DNA from: Caenorhabditis remanei
Lineage: Eukaryota > Nematoda > Chromadorea > Rhabditida > Rhabditidae
Reading direction: 5' to 3'
Assembly: GCF_010183535.1 (NCBI RefSeq)
Contig: NC_071328.1
Span: forward strand, 9,672,001 to 9,736,000
DNA length: 64,000 nt
Both the position numbers and the translations under genes were made by a program. This document shows positions 10,421 through 22,529 of the stretch, piece after piece (position 1 is the stretch's first letter; every line of letters begins with the position of its first letter). The notes beneath the pieces are model-generated. The model searched no databases, was not told the origin of the DNA, and was given only the letters and a program-made list of their open reading frames with translations.

Positions 10421-12841
10421 CTAATGAACCTGAACGGTGGGTTCTTCTTCTTTTTCTTCTTCATTTTCACAATCCTCTTCATTCTCACCATCCTCTCCAT
10501 CTACTTCGTCTTCTTCTTCATCCTCCTTCACTTCTCCTTCTTGTACTTTTCCTTCTTTTTCTAATTCTTCAGCTTCTTTAGCTTCTTTAGCTGACCAGGC
10601 AAGCAGCCTTTCTTGCATAACTTCCTGATCAGATTTATATGGAACCGTATACAAGAAATACATGGAATTTAGAACATAAGCTAATCTTTTATCATCACAT
10701 GGTGGATGTCCAGTTTGATCCAAAAACTGTTCTTCCTTTTCTAGTCGCTTATGTTCGGCAATTAGCTTTACAAGGACCATTTCCAAAGTTTCAATTGATT
10801 TTTTTGATAGGTAAAGACGCCAAATCATTAGAATTGGATTAGTTTGACAGTCTTCTACTTTAATATTTCGAGCAGTTTCAATTACATCTGGAAGAAGTCG
10901 AATAAGACATTCACGTTGAAAACGACAGTTTTTTGTATTGCACACACTGCAGTAGAGTATCGTTGGTGCTAACCACAGCTGTGGATTCTGAAAATGTAAA
11001 ACACTGTAAGTATATTTCAATCAACATAAAAGAAATCTCTCGTGAATTATTTTCTCTCAAAATATAAACTTTGCGACGTCATTAATTGTTTTATACTGAC
11101 TTGGTTTCAAGATAAATTTTACTGGAATTTTGAATTGTGCAGCTCAGTTTTTAAATAGCTGTTCTCATTTTCGAACAACACGGAATTTTCGAATATTCTC
11201 ACCTGTACATGACTCGAAATATGTTCATGATAGTATTTGTCAGTAGCGAATTGAAGATGGCACAGCTGACATGTGTAAGTAGATCTCAATGGATAGTTGA
11301 CAACGAGTTGACCATCGTCGAGCAACTGAAGATCGTCTTGAATAGAATCTCGAGTTGGATAGACAACGTCATTGAAAACAATAGCACCGGCTTTCTGAAA
11401 AATGTCGTTTTTGATTTGATGAAAGCTCGTAATTTCTAGAAAGATGATTTGAAAAAAACTCACATCATGCCAAATGTAGAAGTGATCAACGACATCTGTT
11501 AATACTTCGAACCGGATCCCACACAATGGATCCGGACAGGGAAACGGATTGATTTGAGCATCACATCTCTCGGCGTGAAGATAAAATGTGTTCGCATCAA
11601 CATACCGTACTCCACATCCCCAACACTCTCTGGCCATCCACGTTGGATGTCCATCTCCATTCATTGTCGTGCAGTAATGTTCCAAATAAGAATCATAGTT
11701 TTCATAACGTTTTCCACAACAGAACAATTTTATAGACTCATGATCAAACATGTAATGAATTCTCATATCCTGTGGATCTTGAAATGAGAGTGGACATTCA
11801 GTCCAGGGACAATCAAATGCTTGATTCTTTTTTAATAGTTTCCGATCATCTTCATATTTTTGTTTCAATACTTCTTCTTTCGTCGTTCCACCTCTTTTAG
11901 TAAGAGGCACTTGGAAATGGCGAGTGTTGTGCAGTCTCTGAAATTATTAAATAGATTTTTTTTTAACATAAAAATAACATTTTATTATTTTGGGTGAATT
12001 CAAAATTTATATATTTTTTAAATTAGAATATTTATGACTCACATATGCACATTTTTTGAAGACTATTCGCTTCGGCGAAACCCGTTTCAACTCTGTAGAC
12101 AACTTGGAATACATTTTCGATGTTAATCCAATTAAATCCCATATCCGTGATTCTTCAAATCTATCTAATTGCCGTCTCACTGTAGCTGGAGTTGGAGCAG
12201 GATACGATGTTTCTTCTGATGTATTTGAAGATGTGGATGATGACTGAACCTCTTGAGCGGATGATTTTTCTTTCAATGACTCCAGTTTGTATAAATGAAA
12301 AGTTCTATCATATATTACATCAGATTTGCTGATATTCACATATCCAACAACTGGAGTTGCATGCTCTCGAAGTGATCGACAACAATCACATTTTTCAGGA
12401 AGAGGATCATCTGAGGGGTCATCGTCATCTGTGTCATTGTGGTTGTCAGGTCTAGGTTCAGGATGTTGGATTTGGTCCAGCGTTTCCGGTTTCTGATTCC
12501 CAGCCTATAAAATTAGAATTTAATATGTCTAACTAACGAATATAAAGTGGGGTTTCTTTAACTTACTACTGTTTATAAATATATTTATTATTTTTTTTAG
12601 ATAAATCAGAAAAAGGCATAGGAAAAAGTTTTATAACTGCGAACTGCGCGAATAAGAACTGTTCCGCAGAAGAGTATTTAAACCAGTTCTTAAACGAAGT
12701 AGCATCCCATTTTTTACTCGCATTCTGCGAAATTCAAAAATACCACAAAAAATTGAAAAAACAAACGGATATTCGAAGCGTCGTTATCCTAACAATACAA
12801 AAATCCCTTACCTCTTCAATCTTGGATTTTGGGGTCATCAT
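10421..12841 (-). CDS. C2H2 zinc-finger protein with acidic C-terminal tail
   Basis: Five exons (12841-12812, 12504-12043, 11937-11464, 11394-11203, 10987-10421) sum to 1,725 nt (574 aa). The N-terminal region is acidic and low in complexity (DTDDDDPSDDPL) and carries a CDCC cluster. The central part has several Cys/His fingers. Clear ones are CPWTECPLSF...HYMFDH, CPDPLCGIRF...HFYIWH and the canonical YTCQLCHLQF...HEHISSH. Two more (CWGCGVRY, and the segment with FCCGKRY) are degenerate. After them comes CSVCNTKNCRFQREC, then helices, and a Glu/Asp-rich tail of about 50 residues. A nuclear DNA- or RNA-binding role is inferred. The first exon encodes only 10 residues before a GTAAGG donor. Confidence 0.72.
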
Positions 12842-13797
12842 CAACCTAGCTGAACCAAAACTACGGCACAATTCAGATAATTATCCCTTCTGAAAATAGA
12901 TAATTAACAAAACAACCACTACAACAAAAAACAGAAGCGAATTTATTTGAAACAAAAGAAGAAAAGTAGGAGAAAACTATTCCAACCCGAAAAATTTTGA
13001 GAAAAGAGAAGGAAAATCGAAAAGAGATGACAACGAAATTTTGCATGACACTGAGAAATAGTACGGGTGACAAGATAGACGCAGACAGAAAGACGAAATG
13101 GACACACTGAGACCCCCAAACTAAATGAGAATTTCAATTGAGAGAAAAGAGAAGGAAAATAGTGGAGGGGGCGAAGAGAGTTCGGAGAAAAAATACAGAA
13201 GGGGATGGATGTTCTGTGAGAAAAGAAGACGATATTGTTTGGAAATTGAGATAGGAATTGGATAAGTTCAGTTGGAGACATTTTTTACGGATTTCTATTT
13301 CCTTATTGTTGAATTTTTGCGGTGCGATGTGAAACTCTCGTGTTTTATTATCAGATAGTGAAGTGGTATTTACAGAAATGTTCCTTACTAAAAGAATTCA
13401 TTTTTATTGTTTCTGACTTACTGTGGACTTAGACTTTCAGTGAACAGCCGTAAATGTTGATAGACCTTTTAATTTCATTGGTCTTTAATCTACAGTAGTC
13501 TACCGTAACTTTTCTGAAAATTAACAACTGTCCTTATCTGTTATAAACGAGAAATGTATTGAACTGAAGTCATAAGATTAATATTCCTTTAAACTCTTTC
13601 AAAATCACATGAGTTCCAAAAAGTGATGTAAACTTGAAAAAACAAATGAGTAATTTTAAGATAAACCGAGTTTGATTCATCATTAACTACGTCAGCTTCC
13701 CGTAAAAAAACATATTTAAGAATGTATTTTCTTATCAGTTCGATCAATTCCTATTCCTAATCAATTGTGATTTTCTTCATTCTCCAATTTGACCGAG
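12842..13797. other. Intergenic region between divergent genes
   Basis: Presumed shared 5' flank of the zinc-finger gene (minus) and the MATH-BTB gene (plus). A purine-rich strip at 13080-13260 gives spurious open frames. No RNA gene or repeat recognised. Confidence 0.35.
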
Positions 13798-14460
13798 ATG
13801 TCTAAACTATTAGCTAGAAAATTTGTGCTGAGACACAAATTTTTCGAGTTTTCTGAAATGGTCGAGAATGAGAAGCGATACGGACCATCAGAAATTCATT
13901 TCGATATTCCATGGTGAGAAATTTTTCTCGAAAATTGAAAACTAGGTACCTTCAGGAGAATAAAAATCCAACGTTCCGATTCTGATTTCGCTGCATTTTT
14001 ATGCTGCCAAAAAACTGAGAAAACTGAAAATATTAAAGTTTCATTTCAAATGAAACTGGTTTCTATACTTGGGGCTGAGAAATCGAGAAAAACTTCATTC
14101 CGAATTCAAGATTTAAAAGAAGGAAATGATGGCTACGGGTGGGATTTTATGGATTGGAAAGATGTCGAAAATCAGTTTATGAGTAATGGCTCAATAAGTG
14201 TGGAATGTCATGTGGAGCTTGAAGAAATAAGAAAAGAGAGCTACAGAAATTTCGATAAATCTGTTAGAGAGGTGTCCGATTGCGTATTGATTGTTGATAA
14301 TCAGAAATTTTATGTTTCAAAATTGGTGAGTCACAGTATTTTGTAGTGTACCTCTCGAATTATTTTTCAGTTTCTATCATTCCAATCGAATTATTTCCGA
14401 ACTTTGTTTCTTGGAACTTTTTTAGAATCTACCAAATCTGAGGTTACATTGAAAGATGTA

Positions 14461-14488
14461 TTAGGTTGTCCCAAAAGTTTTCGAACAT
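14461..14488 (+). repeat. Left terminal inverted repeat of mariner
   Basis: Begins TTAGGTTGTCCCAAAAGTTT. It differs from the right repeat at one base (AAAAGT here, ATAAGT in the other). Confidence 0.9.
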
Positions 14489-14610
14489 AGTTTTGGTACT
14501 CTGCTATAGGACAGAGAGCAAGAATCAAACCAAACAGTGCATGTATTCCATTATATAAGACGTCGAGTGTATTAACAATAACATTCATTTCTTCTGGCTG
14601 CCTCCTCTCA

Positions 14611-15642
14611 ATGAACGCTGCTCCAATCTTTGTCCTCGACCGACTTCATATTCGTGATGTGATTCTATTTTTGTTTCTATCTAATTCCAAAATCACTGAG
14701 ATTGAAGAACGTATGGTTGAAGTTTATAAGGATAATGTCCCTCAACGGCAGACAATTAGCCGTTGGGTCCATCGTTTCAAAAATAATGATTTTTCTTTGG
14801 CCGAAGAAGCACGTTCTGGAAGACTAGTGGAGTTCGACATTGACAAGTTACGGGAGGTAGTGGAAAGTGACCCATTTCAATCCATTCGTAAACTGGCAAC
14901 AGTAATGGGCTCTACTCACTCTGCGGTAGAAAGAGGACTGAGAGCTCTTGGCAAGTTAGAAAAAATGGGAAGATAGATACCACACAAATTGTCTAACTTT
15001 GACCTTGAGCGCCGAGTGGACATGTCACTGCAACTTCTAACCCTCCATCCTAATTTCAACTGGCTGGATCATTTGGTTACGTCGGACGAGAAGTGGGTCT
15101 TATACGAAAACCACCACAGGAGAGCCCAGTGGGTTGATGCTGATAAGCAGCCAAAGGATGTCGTCAAACAGGAGTTACACCCTAAGAAAATATTGCTCTC
15201 CGTCTGGTGGTCTGTTCATGGAGTGCTTTATTGGGAACTGCTTCCCGAGGGGAAAACTATCACCGCCGACTACTATTCTTCTCAATTACAAAAGGTGAAG
15301 TCCAAACTGAAAACCTCCCCTCTACACGGTCCCAAAGTCCACTACCTCCATGACAACGCAAAACCACACACCGCAAAGACGATCAAGTCTCTCCGGGCTA
15401 CATTCCACTGGGCAGTCCCTGCTCACCCTCCGTACATCCCTGATATCGCTCTTTCGGATTACCATCTGTTCAGCGACATGCATCGATTCCTTGAAGGCCA
15501 GGACTTCAAAACAAAGTCAGAGGTCGAGAAATGGTTGAAGAAGTATTTCGACTCGAAGCAGCCTGAGTTTTGGCGGAAAGGTATTGAATCTCTACCTACT
15601 AAATGGCAAACAGTCGTGGATAAAGGTGGTCACTATGTTTGA
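14611..15642 (+). pseudogene. mariner transposase with one nonsense codon
   Basis: A 344-codon frame, the usual mariner length, is open except for TAG at 14974-14976. The N-terminal half has the two helix-turn-helix regions (ISRWVHRFKNND, SIRKLATVMGSTHSAVERGL). The stop falls at the first position of the WVPHEL-type motif, here *IPHKL, so it is a TGG-to-TAG change at the conserved Trp. All three catalytic Asp positions are present: TSDEKW, LHDNAKPH and, 34 residues on, the PDIALSDYHLF block. The last block deviates from the common YSPDLAPSDYHLF. As written the element cannot make full-length transposase without readthrough, but could be mobilised in trans. Confidence 0.88.
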
Positions 15643-15683
15643 TTTTTGTAACATCCTGGCTTTGAATAAATTTGATTTCAATA

Positions 15684-15711
15684 ATGTTCGAAAACTTATG
15701 GGACAACCTAA
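15684..15711 (-). repeat. Right terminal inverted repeat of mariner
   Basis: Inverted copy of the left repeat, ending GGGACAACCTAA before the TA at 15712-15713. Confidence 0.9.
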
Positions 15712-16143
15712 TAGATGCCGAATCATTTCAATTCTTTTTGGAAGTTATTCATGGAGAGTCTTCTATCACTGGTACGCTTTGCATCTAAGAATAAAGAAAT
15801 AAATAAAATAGCTGCACCGATTTCAGATGACAATATCGAAAATCTTCTTCACTTGGCAGATATGTATGATACTCCTACTGCAACAAGGCGATGCGAAGAG
15901 TTCTTACTTTTATTTCCAACAAAAATTATATTGAGAAAGAAAATAAGATTGGCTGTTCAGTATAGATTAGGTAATTTGAAAGTAAGTTTCTTTACAGTTT
16001 AAACTTTTTAAAAGTTATCCAATTCATTTCAGGCGAAATGTCTCAAAGAAGTGAGGACAATAAAAGACATTCCAGATATATTACCAGTTCCTTTGAAAGA
16101 ATTGGATATAGGAACCGCATTTTCAATGCTGATAAGAGTCTAA

Positions 16144-16480
16144 TTCTAACTGTTTTGTATAAATTCAAATAATGAGAACTAAAATAATTTTTAATAAATC
16201 GATGGGGCTAGAAACCGTCCATCTTTGAAGCATTGTCATGAGGAAGTAGAGCGTATTGGATTAGAAGATCCTCAATTAATAAAATTACAGTTGTGTTTTA
16301 AGCGGGCACAAGTCATTCGTTTCCAGATGAGTTCATTTCTCAATACGAAAAATGCAATATATACAGGCATGTTTTGAATCAACCGGGACAAACTTTGTGG
16401 TCAGTGTTATAATATAGTGAGTGGGTGAAAATTAGTGGAGGGGGTAAGTAAATAGTGCAATGAGAAAGGTTGATGATGAA
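16144..16480. other. Convergent intergenic region
   Basis: Follows the MATH-BTB stop. TTTTTAATAAAT near 16189-16200 is a plausible poly(A) signal. No gene seen. Confidence 0.35.
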
Positions 16481-18227
16481 TTATTGGCATTGAAGAAGAG
16501 TTGACGAAGCGACGCACTCGGCATTAGCGGCAGAGAAGACGGCGTTAGACTCGGCACACGTGAAGTTGATGAGCTGTCCGGATGTGCACTGATGGTATTT
16601 GGAAGAACAGAGACCATCGGAGAAGAGTCCATCTGTGGAGCAGTCAAATGCAGAGATTGAAGTTTCGTCAATGAGAAGGGTATCTAAAAACGAGTACAGT
16701 TACTTTGCAATAGCTTAGAAATTATTCACCTTCGATGAGACACTTCAAAGAGGTTTGTGGGTAATCACAGATAGAAGTTTGCTCATTGAAAACCAAACTG
16801 GAAGGACATTCGAAAATGTCAACATGTCCATTTTGGCACGAAAGAACGCGTGGCGAGCATCCAATAGCGTGAAGTCCGTTCTCAAGTCCAACACATTCGG
16901 TCTGCTCTCCGGTTTGTTCTCCGGATCCTTCTCCAGATTGCTCACCAGATGCTTCACCGGATCCTTCTCCAGATTGCTCACCGGAAGCTTCTCCAGAAGA
17001 CTCACCAGAAGACTCACCGGATCCTGAAAATAATGAATATACTCAATACTTTTTTGATTTTTTTTACCTTCCCCAGAATTGTCTTGGCATTCAGAAACGA
17101 GATCATCGTAATCACATCGCTGGTTGGCTTCGGAGAATTTAAGTCCAGCAGGACAGAACATGACAATAGCACGTTGGTTGGTGCAGGCGGTGAACGAAGA
17201 TGAGCACTGTCCGAACGAGAAGTATCCGTCCTCTTCACAAACTGGTTTTGGAACTGGAAGTCCAGAGCACTCAGCGACGTCACGTGGCCAATCGCAAACG
17301 AGAATGGATGGATTGAAAACAAGAGAAGCTGGGCAGTTCATGACGCGGGCAATTCCACCGGAACAAGTGAGGAAGTTGGTGACACAAACTCCGTTCGGGT
17401 AGATCCCATCGACCTTTCCGTCACATGTTGGTTCGAACTCACCGCTTCCTTCTCCAGAATTCTCACCAGAGTTCTCTCCAGAAGCCTCGCCAGATCCTTC
17501 TCCAGAAGTTTCCCCAGAATTTTCACCGGAACCGTCAGTAATGTCGACATCTTCCTTGCACTCCTCGACTTGGGCCTTCCAGACGCACTTTTGAGTAGCA
17601 GCATCGTAGAAAAGTGGTGTTGGACAGCTGAGGAAGCGTGCAACATTATCTGTGCAGAAGAAGTAGTAGGTAGTGCAACCACCTGATGAGTAGGCTCCGT
17701 CCTCCAAGCTTTCACAAACTAGAAAACAACACATTTAGTTCAACATTTCAAAAACTAGTGTTCACCGTTATCGAGAGTCTCATTTCCACTTCCTTCGCTG
17801 TCACCGGATCCAGATCCCTCGCCGGATGCTTCACCAGATCCTTCACCAGAGTTTTCACCAGAGTTTTCACCAGATCCTTCACCAGAGTTTTCACCAGATC
17901 CTTCACCAGAGTTTTCGCCAGATCCTTCTCCAGATGACTCGCCGGATCCCTCGCAACCAACAACATTGTGACGCCAGTCGCAAATAAGGAGTGGCTCGTT
18001 ATAGATGAGGTCGGCTGGGCAGTCCATGATTCTTGCGATTCCGCCGGAGCATGTTAGAAATTGTGTTTCGCATCCTCCAAGAGCGTAGAGCCCATCGAGG
18101 GCGTTTGTGCAATCTGAAAACGATACGTACGATTTACCGGAATGTGAGATCGAGTATTACCATGCAAGAACTGGCCGCTGGCAACGGTGGCGAGTGCGAG
18201 AAATCCTAGAGCGGTGATCGTCTTCAT
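16481..18227 (-). CDS. cpg-2: Chondroitin proteoglycan with six chitin-binding peritrophin-A domains (CPG-2 type)
   Basis: Exons 18227-18161, 18113-17766, 17718-17068, 17023-16730 and 16683-16481 sum to 1,563 nt (520 aa), close to the size I recall for C. elegans CPG-2 (about 524 aa). A signal peptide ([18 protein letters not shown]) precedes six peritrophin-A domains, each with six Cys, for example [14 protein letters not shown]...[10 protein letters not shown] at the start and [12 protein letters not shown] at the end. Between domains 1-2, 2-3 and 4-5 lie Ser-Gly-Glu repeats ([12 protein letters not shown] and similar), the attachment sites for chondroitin chains. In C. elegans CPG-1 and CPG-2 bind chitin, form the inner proteoglycan layer of the eggshell and are needed for the permeability barrier and early cytokinesis. 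The gene is expected to be germline-expressed. Confidence 0.85.
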
Positions 18228-19669
18228 CCCCTGAAAATTAGTTGTTAAACTATATTAATTTCTTAGTTTAAGAGAAAAAGAATGTATGACGAACAAACCC
18301 CATCAATTTCTGTATGGGTAACTAAAAACAAACGAGCAAACTATGTCATTTCTGTATCACAATGAAATTTTTAAAAAACTATCATGAATTTTTATACTTC
18401 TGCCGGAAGAAAACAACAGAAATATTTGGAATCCAAATGAAAAAAATTAGAAGAGAAACACTTTGAAAAAAACGAGAACAATCGAGCGAATGAACGAATG
18501 ACTAAATTATGTCAGAACCGAATCCGTTTTGAATTTCGAAACAATGAAAAAACAACAAACAATCTCGAAATTTCCCGCGAGATCAAATGATAGAGATCAA
18601 AATGATTCACCGATGAATATTTTAGGTCTGCTGTAAATTCTAGAAAATTCAAGCGCGCGACTTTTCGCGGCAAGCAGCGGAGCAAGCTTGCGTATTTTAA
18701 ATGCGCGCGACGTTCAAATTTATTTTGTGAATGTCTATAAAAAGGAAACGTTTCTAATTATTCTGAAGTGAGCTATCAATGCATAGCAATTCTTTTGGTG
18801 ATTTGCTGAAAAACAACTTTTTTTGTTGATGAATCCGTTGGTGGTCTACAACCTTGAATCGGAGTTCAGATTGATAAATGTATTTACCTCCTCGTCCCTA
18901 TATTCACGGAACCAGAGTTATTTTATTTATTTATTCATTTATTCATAAGGATGCAACTTAAAAAGTTCAATCAAGACATGAACAAGTCCTTTGTGAGACA
19001 GTTTCAGTTAAATAGTGGGAGGTGGAACGAAGATAAAAAGAAAAAGGCGAATAAAAATGAACTTGGAAAGTTGGCAACTCGGCAAATGTAGGCCGGGTTA
19101 TAGAGAAATATTGAACAATGAAGTTTTAAGGATGACGATCCAAAGATCTTCAAATATTTCTAGTTGTTCAATGTCGACTGAACTTCATCTGACGATTCGG
19201 CGATAAGCACAGTACCCTGACAAAAAATTGAAAAAAGTAGCAAAATTTGAAAAACAGTGCTCATATTATCGGAATGAAAAAGTTCGAGATTTTTCCAAGA
19301 TCTCGCCTTGTGATCTCCGACACGCCAACTCGCCATGCACAGGTTGCAGAACGGTTGATGAAGGATGGGCGTGTCGGAGATCGCAAGGTGCGAATATGCC
19401 TCGATGGTCGCGGACAGAAAAAAGACATGGGAAAGGATTTCATAAATCTCAAACAACTTGAAACGTGGTAAAACGAACTCGATACAGTACTCCAGGGCGA
19501 TTCCTTATCATGCCACGGTGATCTCTTATCAAGATGTAACTGGTATAAAGCATGAGTTTCTCGAAGAAGTCTCACAATTCCAATTGAATCTGGAACTATT
19601 GGCTATTGCCCAATCGCTGAAACAAAAGTGTCGTTGAAAGCGAGTGAAAAACGACTCAGAAAGCATCTA
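18228..19669. other. Intergenic region between divergent genes
   Basis: Presumed promoter region of the cpg-2-like gene on the left. A GC-rich island (GCGCGCGACTTTTCGCGG, then ATGCGCGCGACG at 18650-18710) followed by TATAAAAAGG near 18737 stands out from the AT-rich surroundings. ATTTATTTATTCATTTATTCAT (18921-18947) is a simple repeat. The inverted repeat at 19304-19392 is listed separately. Open frames over 19160-19575 fall on that repeat and are not treated as genes. Confidence 0.4.
19304..19392. repeat. Short inverted repeat, possible MITE remnant
   Basis: The left arm (19304-19326, CGCCTTGTGATCTCCGACAC...) and right arm (19368-19392, ...GTGTCGGAGATCGCAAGG) are inverted copies with about two mismatches around a 41-bp spacer. 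GC content is higher than in the flanks. It is hairpin-forming; the source element is unknown. Confidence 0.6.
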
Positions 19670-22037
19670 ATGGTTAGTTAGGAGAGAGTAGTTTCTTCGA
19701 TCACTTCTAACATTTTCAGCTTTTGATTGCTCTCTTCGCCTCCCTTCTTGTCCTTGTGACTTCAGATTCAGTTAAGAGTGGATTTCAAGTTTTCACGAAA
19801 GACAATAAAAACACTGTGGATCGCAGTGCATTGGCCACTTGCTATACATTGGGTGGTAAAAGAATCGAACGAGTTTCACATAACAATCCAGAAAAAGGAT
19901 ACAAATGCAAAGTTACACTCCAAACACTTTCTACAGATAAGGTTAGATTCTTTCTGAGGGAATTAGAAATTGGGATTGAGAGAAATATACAAATCTCACT
20001 TCAGCTCTAGATATTTAACTGTTAGAGAACATGAATAAAATATAATATTATAAAATGTCAGATCCAAGCAAAGGACGTCTGCGAAAGTCGTATCCCCTAC
20101 TACATTATTGGATCAGAAGAGGGACCATCAACTTCCTGTACTTTCCGTATGTTTCTGGAAGATTCTATTGTCGAAAACATCATCCTCTTTTCAGAAATAA
20201 ATGTGGGATGTGATACTTCATACTGGCAGATCAACCGGAAATGCTACAAAGTTTCAAATAGTAGACTGACTTGGAAAGAAGCTCAGGAATACTGTAAAAA
20301 GAATGGCTTCAGTGGTCTTCAACCGAAAGTGGCAGAATATTATTCGACAGCTCTGAGTAACTACTTGAGTGATATGCAAGGAATTTCTTCTGCTTGGGTC
20401 CACGTTCCGGAACTGAAAGATTATTTTGTAAACGGGGAAGGAAATGCAGCAGTTTATGTTCAAGATGGTGCATTCAAGTATGATACGAGAAAGAATAGTA
20501 TTATGATGGATCATCTGAATGCGACGCATCAAGTATTGTGTGAATACACGGCCCCAATGACAAAAGCTGAAATGTTTTATATCAGTGAAGTCTATAGTGA
20601 AATTTATCCGATCAATGTGTATGCGGATGGTGCCATCATTCCTTCTGCTGACTTCTCGACGTATGCTTTCCACCTAAACCTGTCTTTCTCTAAACAATTT
20701 GATTACAGAATTGAGCAAAAGGAACTTGTGAATAATATCGAACAATTCACAACTACTGGTTTCAATGAAAGATGTTTGGCAATTGGAAGAATTATCAATG
20801 TGGAAAGTTTTCCAATGACAGCAATTGAAGTGGAATTCAATGCAGTTAAGGACTATCTTACTGATGAACGTTTCTATTTGACAAATGCATACAAGAACGA
20901 GTAAGTCTATTTGAAACATATCGCCAGTGAATTACTCGTCTTTTTAGTGGAAAAAGACGAAATGACTATCGCCAGTTAAACGAAGATGGGATATCGTATC
21001 AGATATTCCAGAGTGACGCAGCTGGAAATGACAAAGATTATTCTAAGGCACACAGCTTCAGTTTCCATAAATCCGATCGATTCCCTACAATGGCTGCAAT
21101 GCGAGCACCAATACTCTGTGCACTACGTATGTGCTTTGATCTTGTTTGTGTTCCTAATGTGTGTTCCAGATTCATTCAATTGGAAATTCGGAAATTGTAC
21201 TGCCGGACCAACATGGAGTGAACAACCCGTTCGACACGTTAGAAAAGATGGCCGAGCTTTCTGTCACTATGTAAATACTGATAGTAGATCAAATAGTCAA
21301 CACACTTGCGTTTCAGATCAGCAACGGCAAGGTCGCCACTTATGATGAAGCCAGAAGATATTGTGAAGCTGATGGACTTGGTGCTTCACTCAGTGGATTT
21401 GATGATGAAGAAGAGTTCAGCAAGATTAAGAATAAAGGTAATTAATAGGTTTCTGACTACAAAAAAGACTCGTATACGTTTCAAGTCGATCCAACATATC
21501 CACTCACCAGTGACATTGAAAATGATGGAGGCTATTTACCGATGCGTTACTTCGATATGGGAGGCAAGCAGCAACGGGTTAGTTAGAAAATAATTATTGT
21601 GTTCAAGATTGATAGCTCAACAGTTGTTTGAATATTTTTATTTTGTATTGATCAATGTTTTTTAAATTCTTCTTCTTCTGTAGATAGATAATCATTATTG
21701 GCTTGGAGGAATATCTCCATGCGAGACTGATTGCGCACTTCCGGGAGATAAAAGACAAGTAGCAAGTTGGGAAGAAGGCGTTGGAATCAACACACACTTC
21801 CTTAATACATTCAGCCACGAAGGACATCCATGGGAGGATGATGGGCAGCGGAAATATGTCTCGTTCCGTTCTGATAAAGTTGCTTTCCATGTTCAGTAAG
21901 CCTTGCTCGATCATTTTCAATTGAAGTAATATTCGTTCAGCCCTCTCAATGACCCCTACACCTACATGTTCTTCATCTGTGGTAAAACTGCGCCGTTGGA
22001 ACGTACGGAAAAAAGAGAAGGAACCATCAAAGGATGA
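19670..22037 (+). CDS. Secreted C-type lectin-domain protein (tandem CTLDs)
   Basis: Ten exons (19670-19672, 19720-19941, 20062-20146, 20195-20900, 20948-21126, 21170-21270, 21317-21437, 21468-21577, 21684-21895, 21941-22037) sum to 1,836 nt (611 aa). The first exon supplies only the start codon; the next encodes a signal peptide (LLIALFASLLVLVTS). Two lectin-like domains are visible. One has CDTSYWQINRKCYKV, LTWKEAQEYCKKNGF and QVLCEY. The C-terminal one has CTAGPTW, YDEARRYCEADGLGASL, HYWLGGISPCE and FFICGK. Nematode clec genes often act in immunity or the extracellular matrix; the ligand cannot be inferred. The intron at 21438-21467 is only 30 nt with an AAAAAG acceptor, so that junction is the least certain. 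A following AATAAA lies near 22080. Confidence 0.75.
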
Positions 22038-22529
22038 TGTCGTCGATTTTTGTAGAATCAAGAGATCTTGTTGTGGTTTGAATAAACTTTTTTGGAAGTG
22101 TTGTTCAGGAGCTTCTCGAGCTATAATCGCATACAGTACTAGATAAGTTTTCAAAGTGAATGTTTTATTTTCCCCAACTCCTAACGAGAAGTCAGATTTC
22201 TAACATTCTGTTACTGCCATGGCCGGTTTCAAACTACTTTTTTCCTGGTCAGTTAGAATAATTAATTAGGTGTTCGGTAGGCTGATTTATTATTAAAGTT
22301 TGAAGTTCTAATAACTCTTTTGATTTATTGTGGAGAAGAAAAATAAAAAAAGGCGAGAAAATGCATGTTTGGTAAAAGAAAACCTGTGATAAAACTGGAC
22401 GAGTGTTTGAAAAATTGCAAGAAAACAATAATCAGGACTAGAAATATAACAACACAGAATGCTTGACGAAGAGAGATCATGTTGATACAATGAAAAAAGA
22501 AAGACAATTATTTGGAATTTTAATATTTA
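22038..22529. other. Convergent intergenic region
   Basis: Shared 3' flank of the lectin gene and lrk-1. Poly(A)-like AATAAA signals occur on the plus strand near 22080 and 22342. No gene seen. Confidence 0.35.

Larger units (their letters stand above)
14461..15711 (+). mobile_element. mariner (Tc1/mariner, DD34D) transposon, 1,251 bp
   Basis: Bounded by 28-bp terminal inverted repeats beginning TTAGGTTGTCCC and ending ...GGGACAACCTAA (27 of 28 bases match). It is flanked by the TA target duplication at 14459-14460 and 15712-15713, as expected for this superfamily. The near-identity of the repeats and the single lesion in the transposase point to a recent insertion. It is oriented with the host gene. 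Confidence 0.93.
13798..16143 (+). pseudogene. MATH-BTB (bath-type) gene interrupted by mariner
   Basis: Exons 13798-13913, 13956-14325, 14371-14460 continued at 15714-15771, 15827-15981 and 16033-16143. With the transposon and one TA removed, the lengths sum to 900 nt (299 aa) with no stop or frameshift, so the insertion is the only lesion. The N-terminus is a short MATH domain (KFVLRHKFFEFSEM, WDFMDWKDVENQFM, SISVECHVEL). A BTB/POZ domain follows (DCVLIVDNQKFYVSK, SNYFRTLFLGTF, FQFFLEVIHGE, then LLHLADMYDT). Such proteins are nematode-expanded CUL-3 adaptors in which MATH binds substrate and BTB binds cullin. The element sits in the BTB core between LKDV and DAESF, so a truncated product without a working BTB is expected unless transposon sequence is spliced out. 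Confidence 0.85.

Noticed and set aside
16949..17966. Several ORFs over the cpg-2-like gene
   Set aside because: The Ser-Gly-Glu repeats keep other frames open; only the six-Cys frame is coherent.
19160..19575. Cluster of ORFs upstream of the lectin gene
   Set aside because: They coincide with a GC-rich inverted repeat and overlap on both strands.
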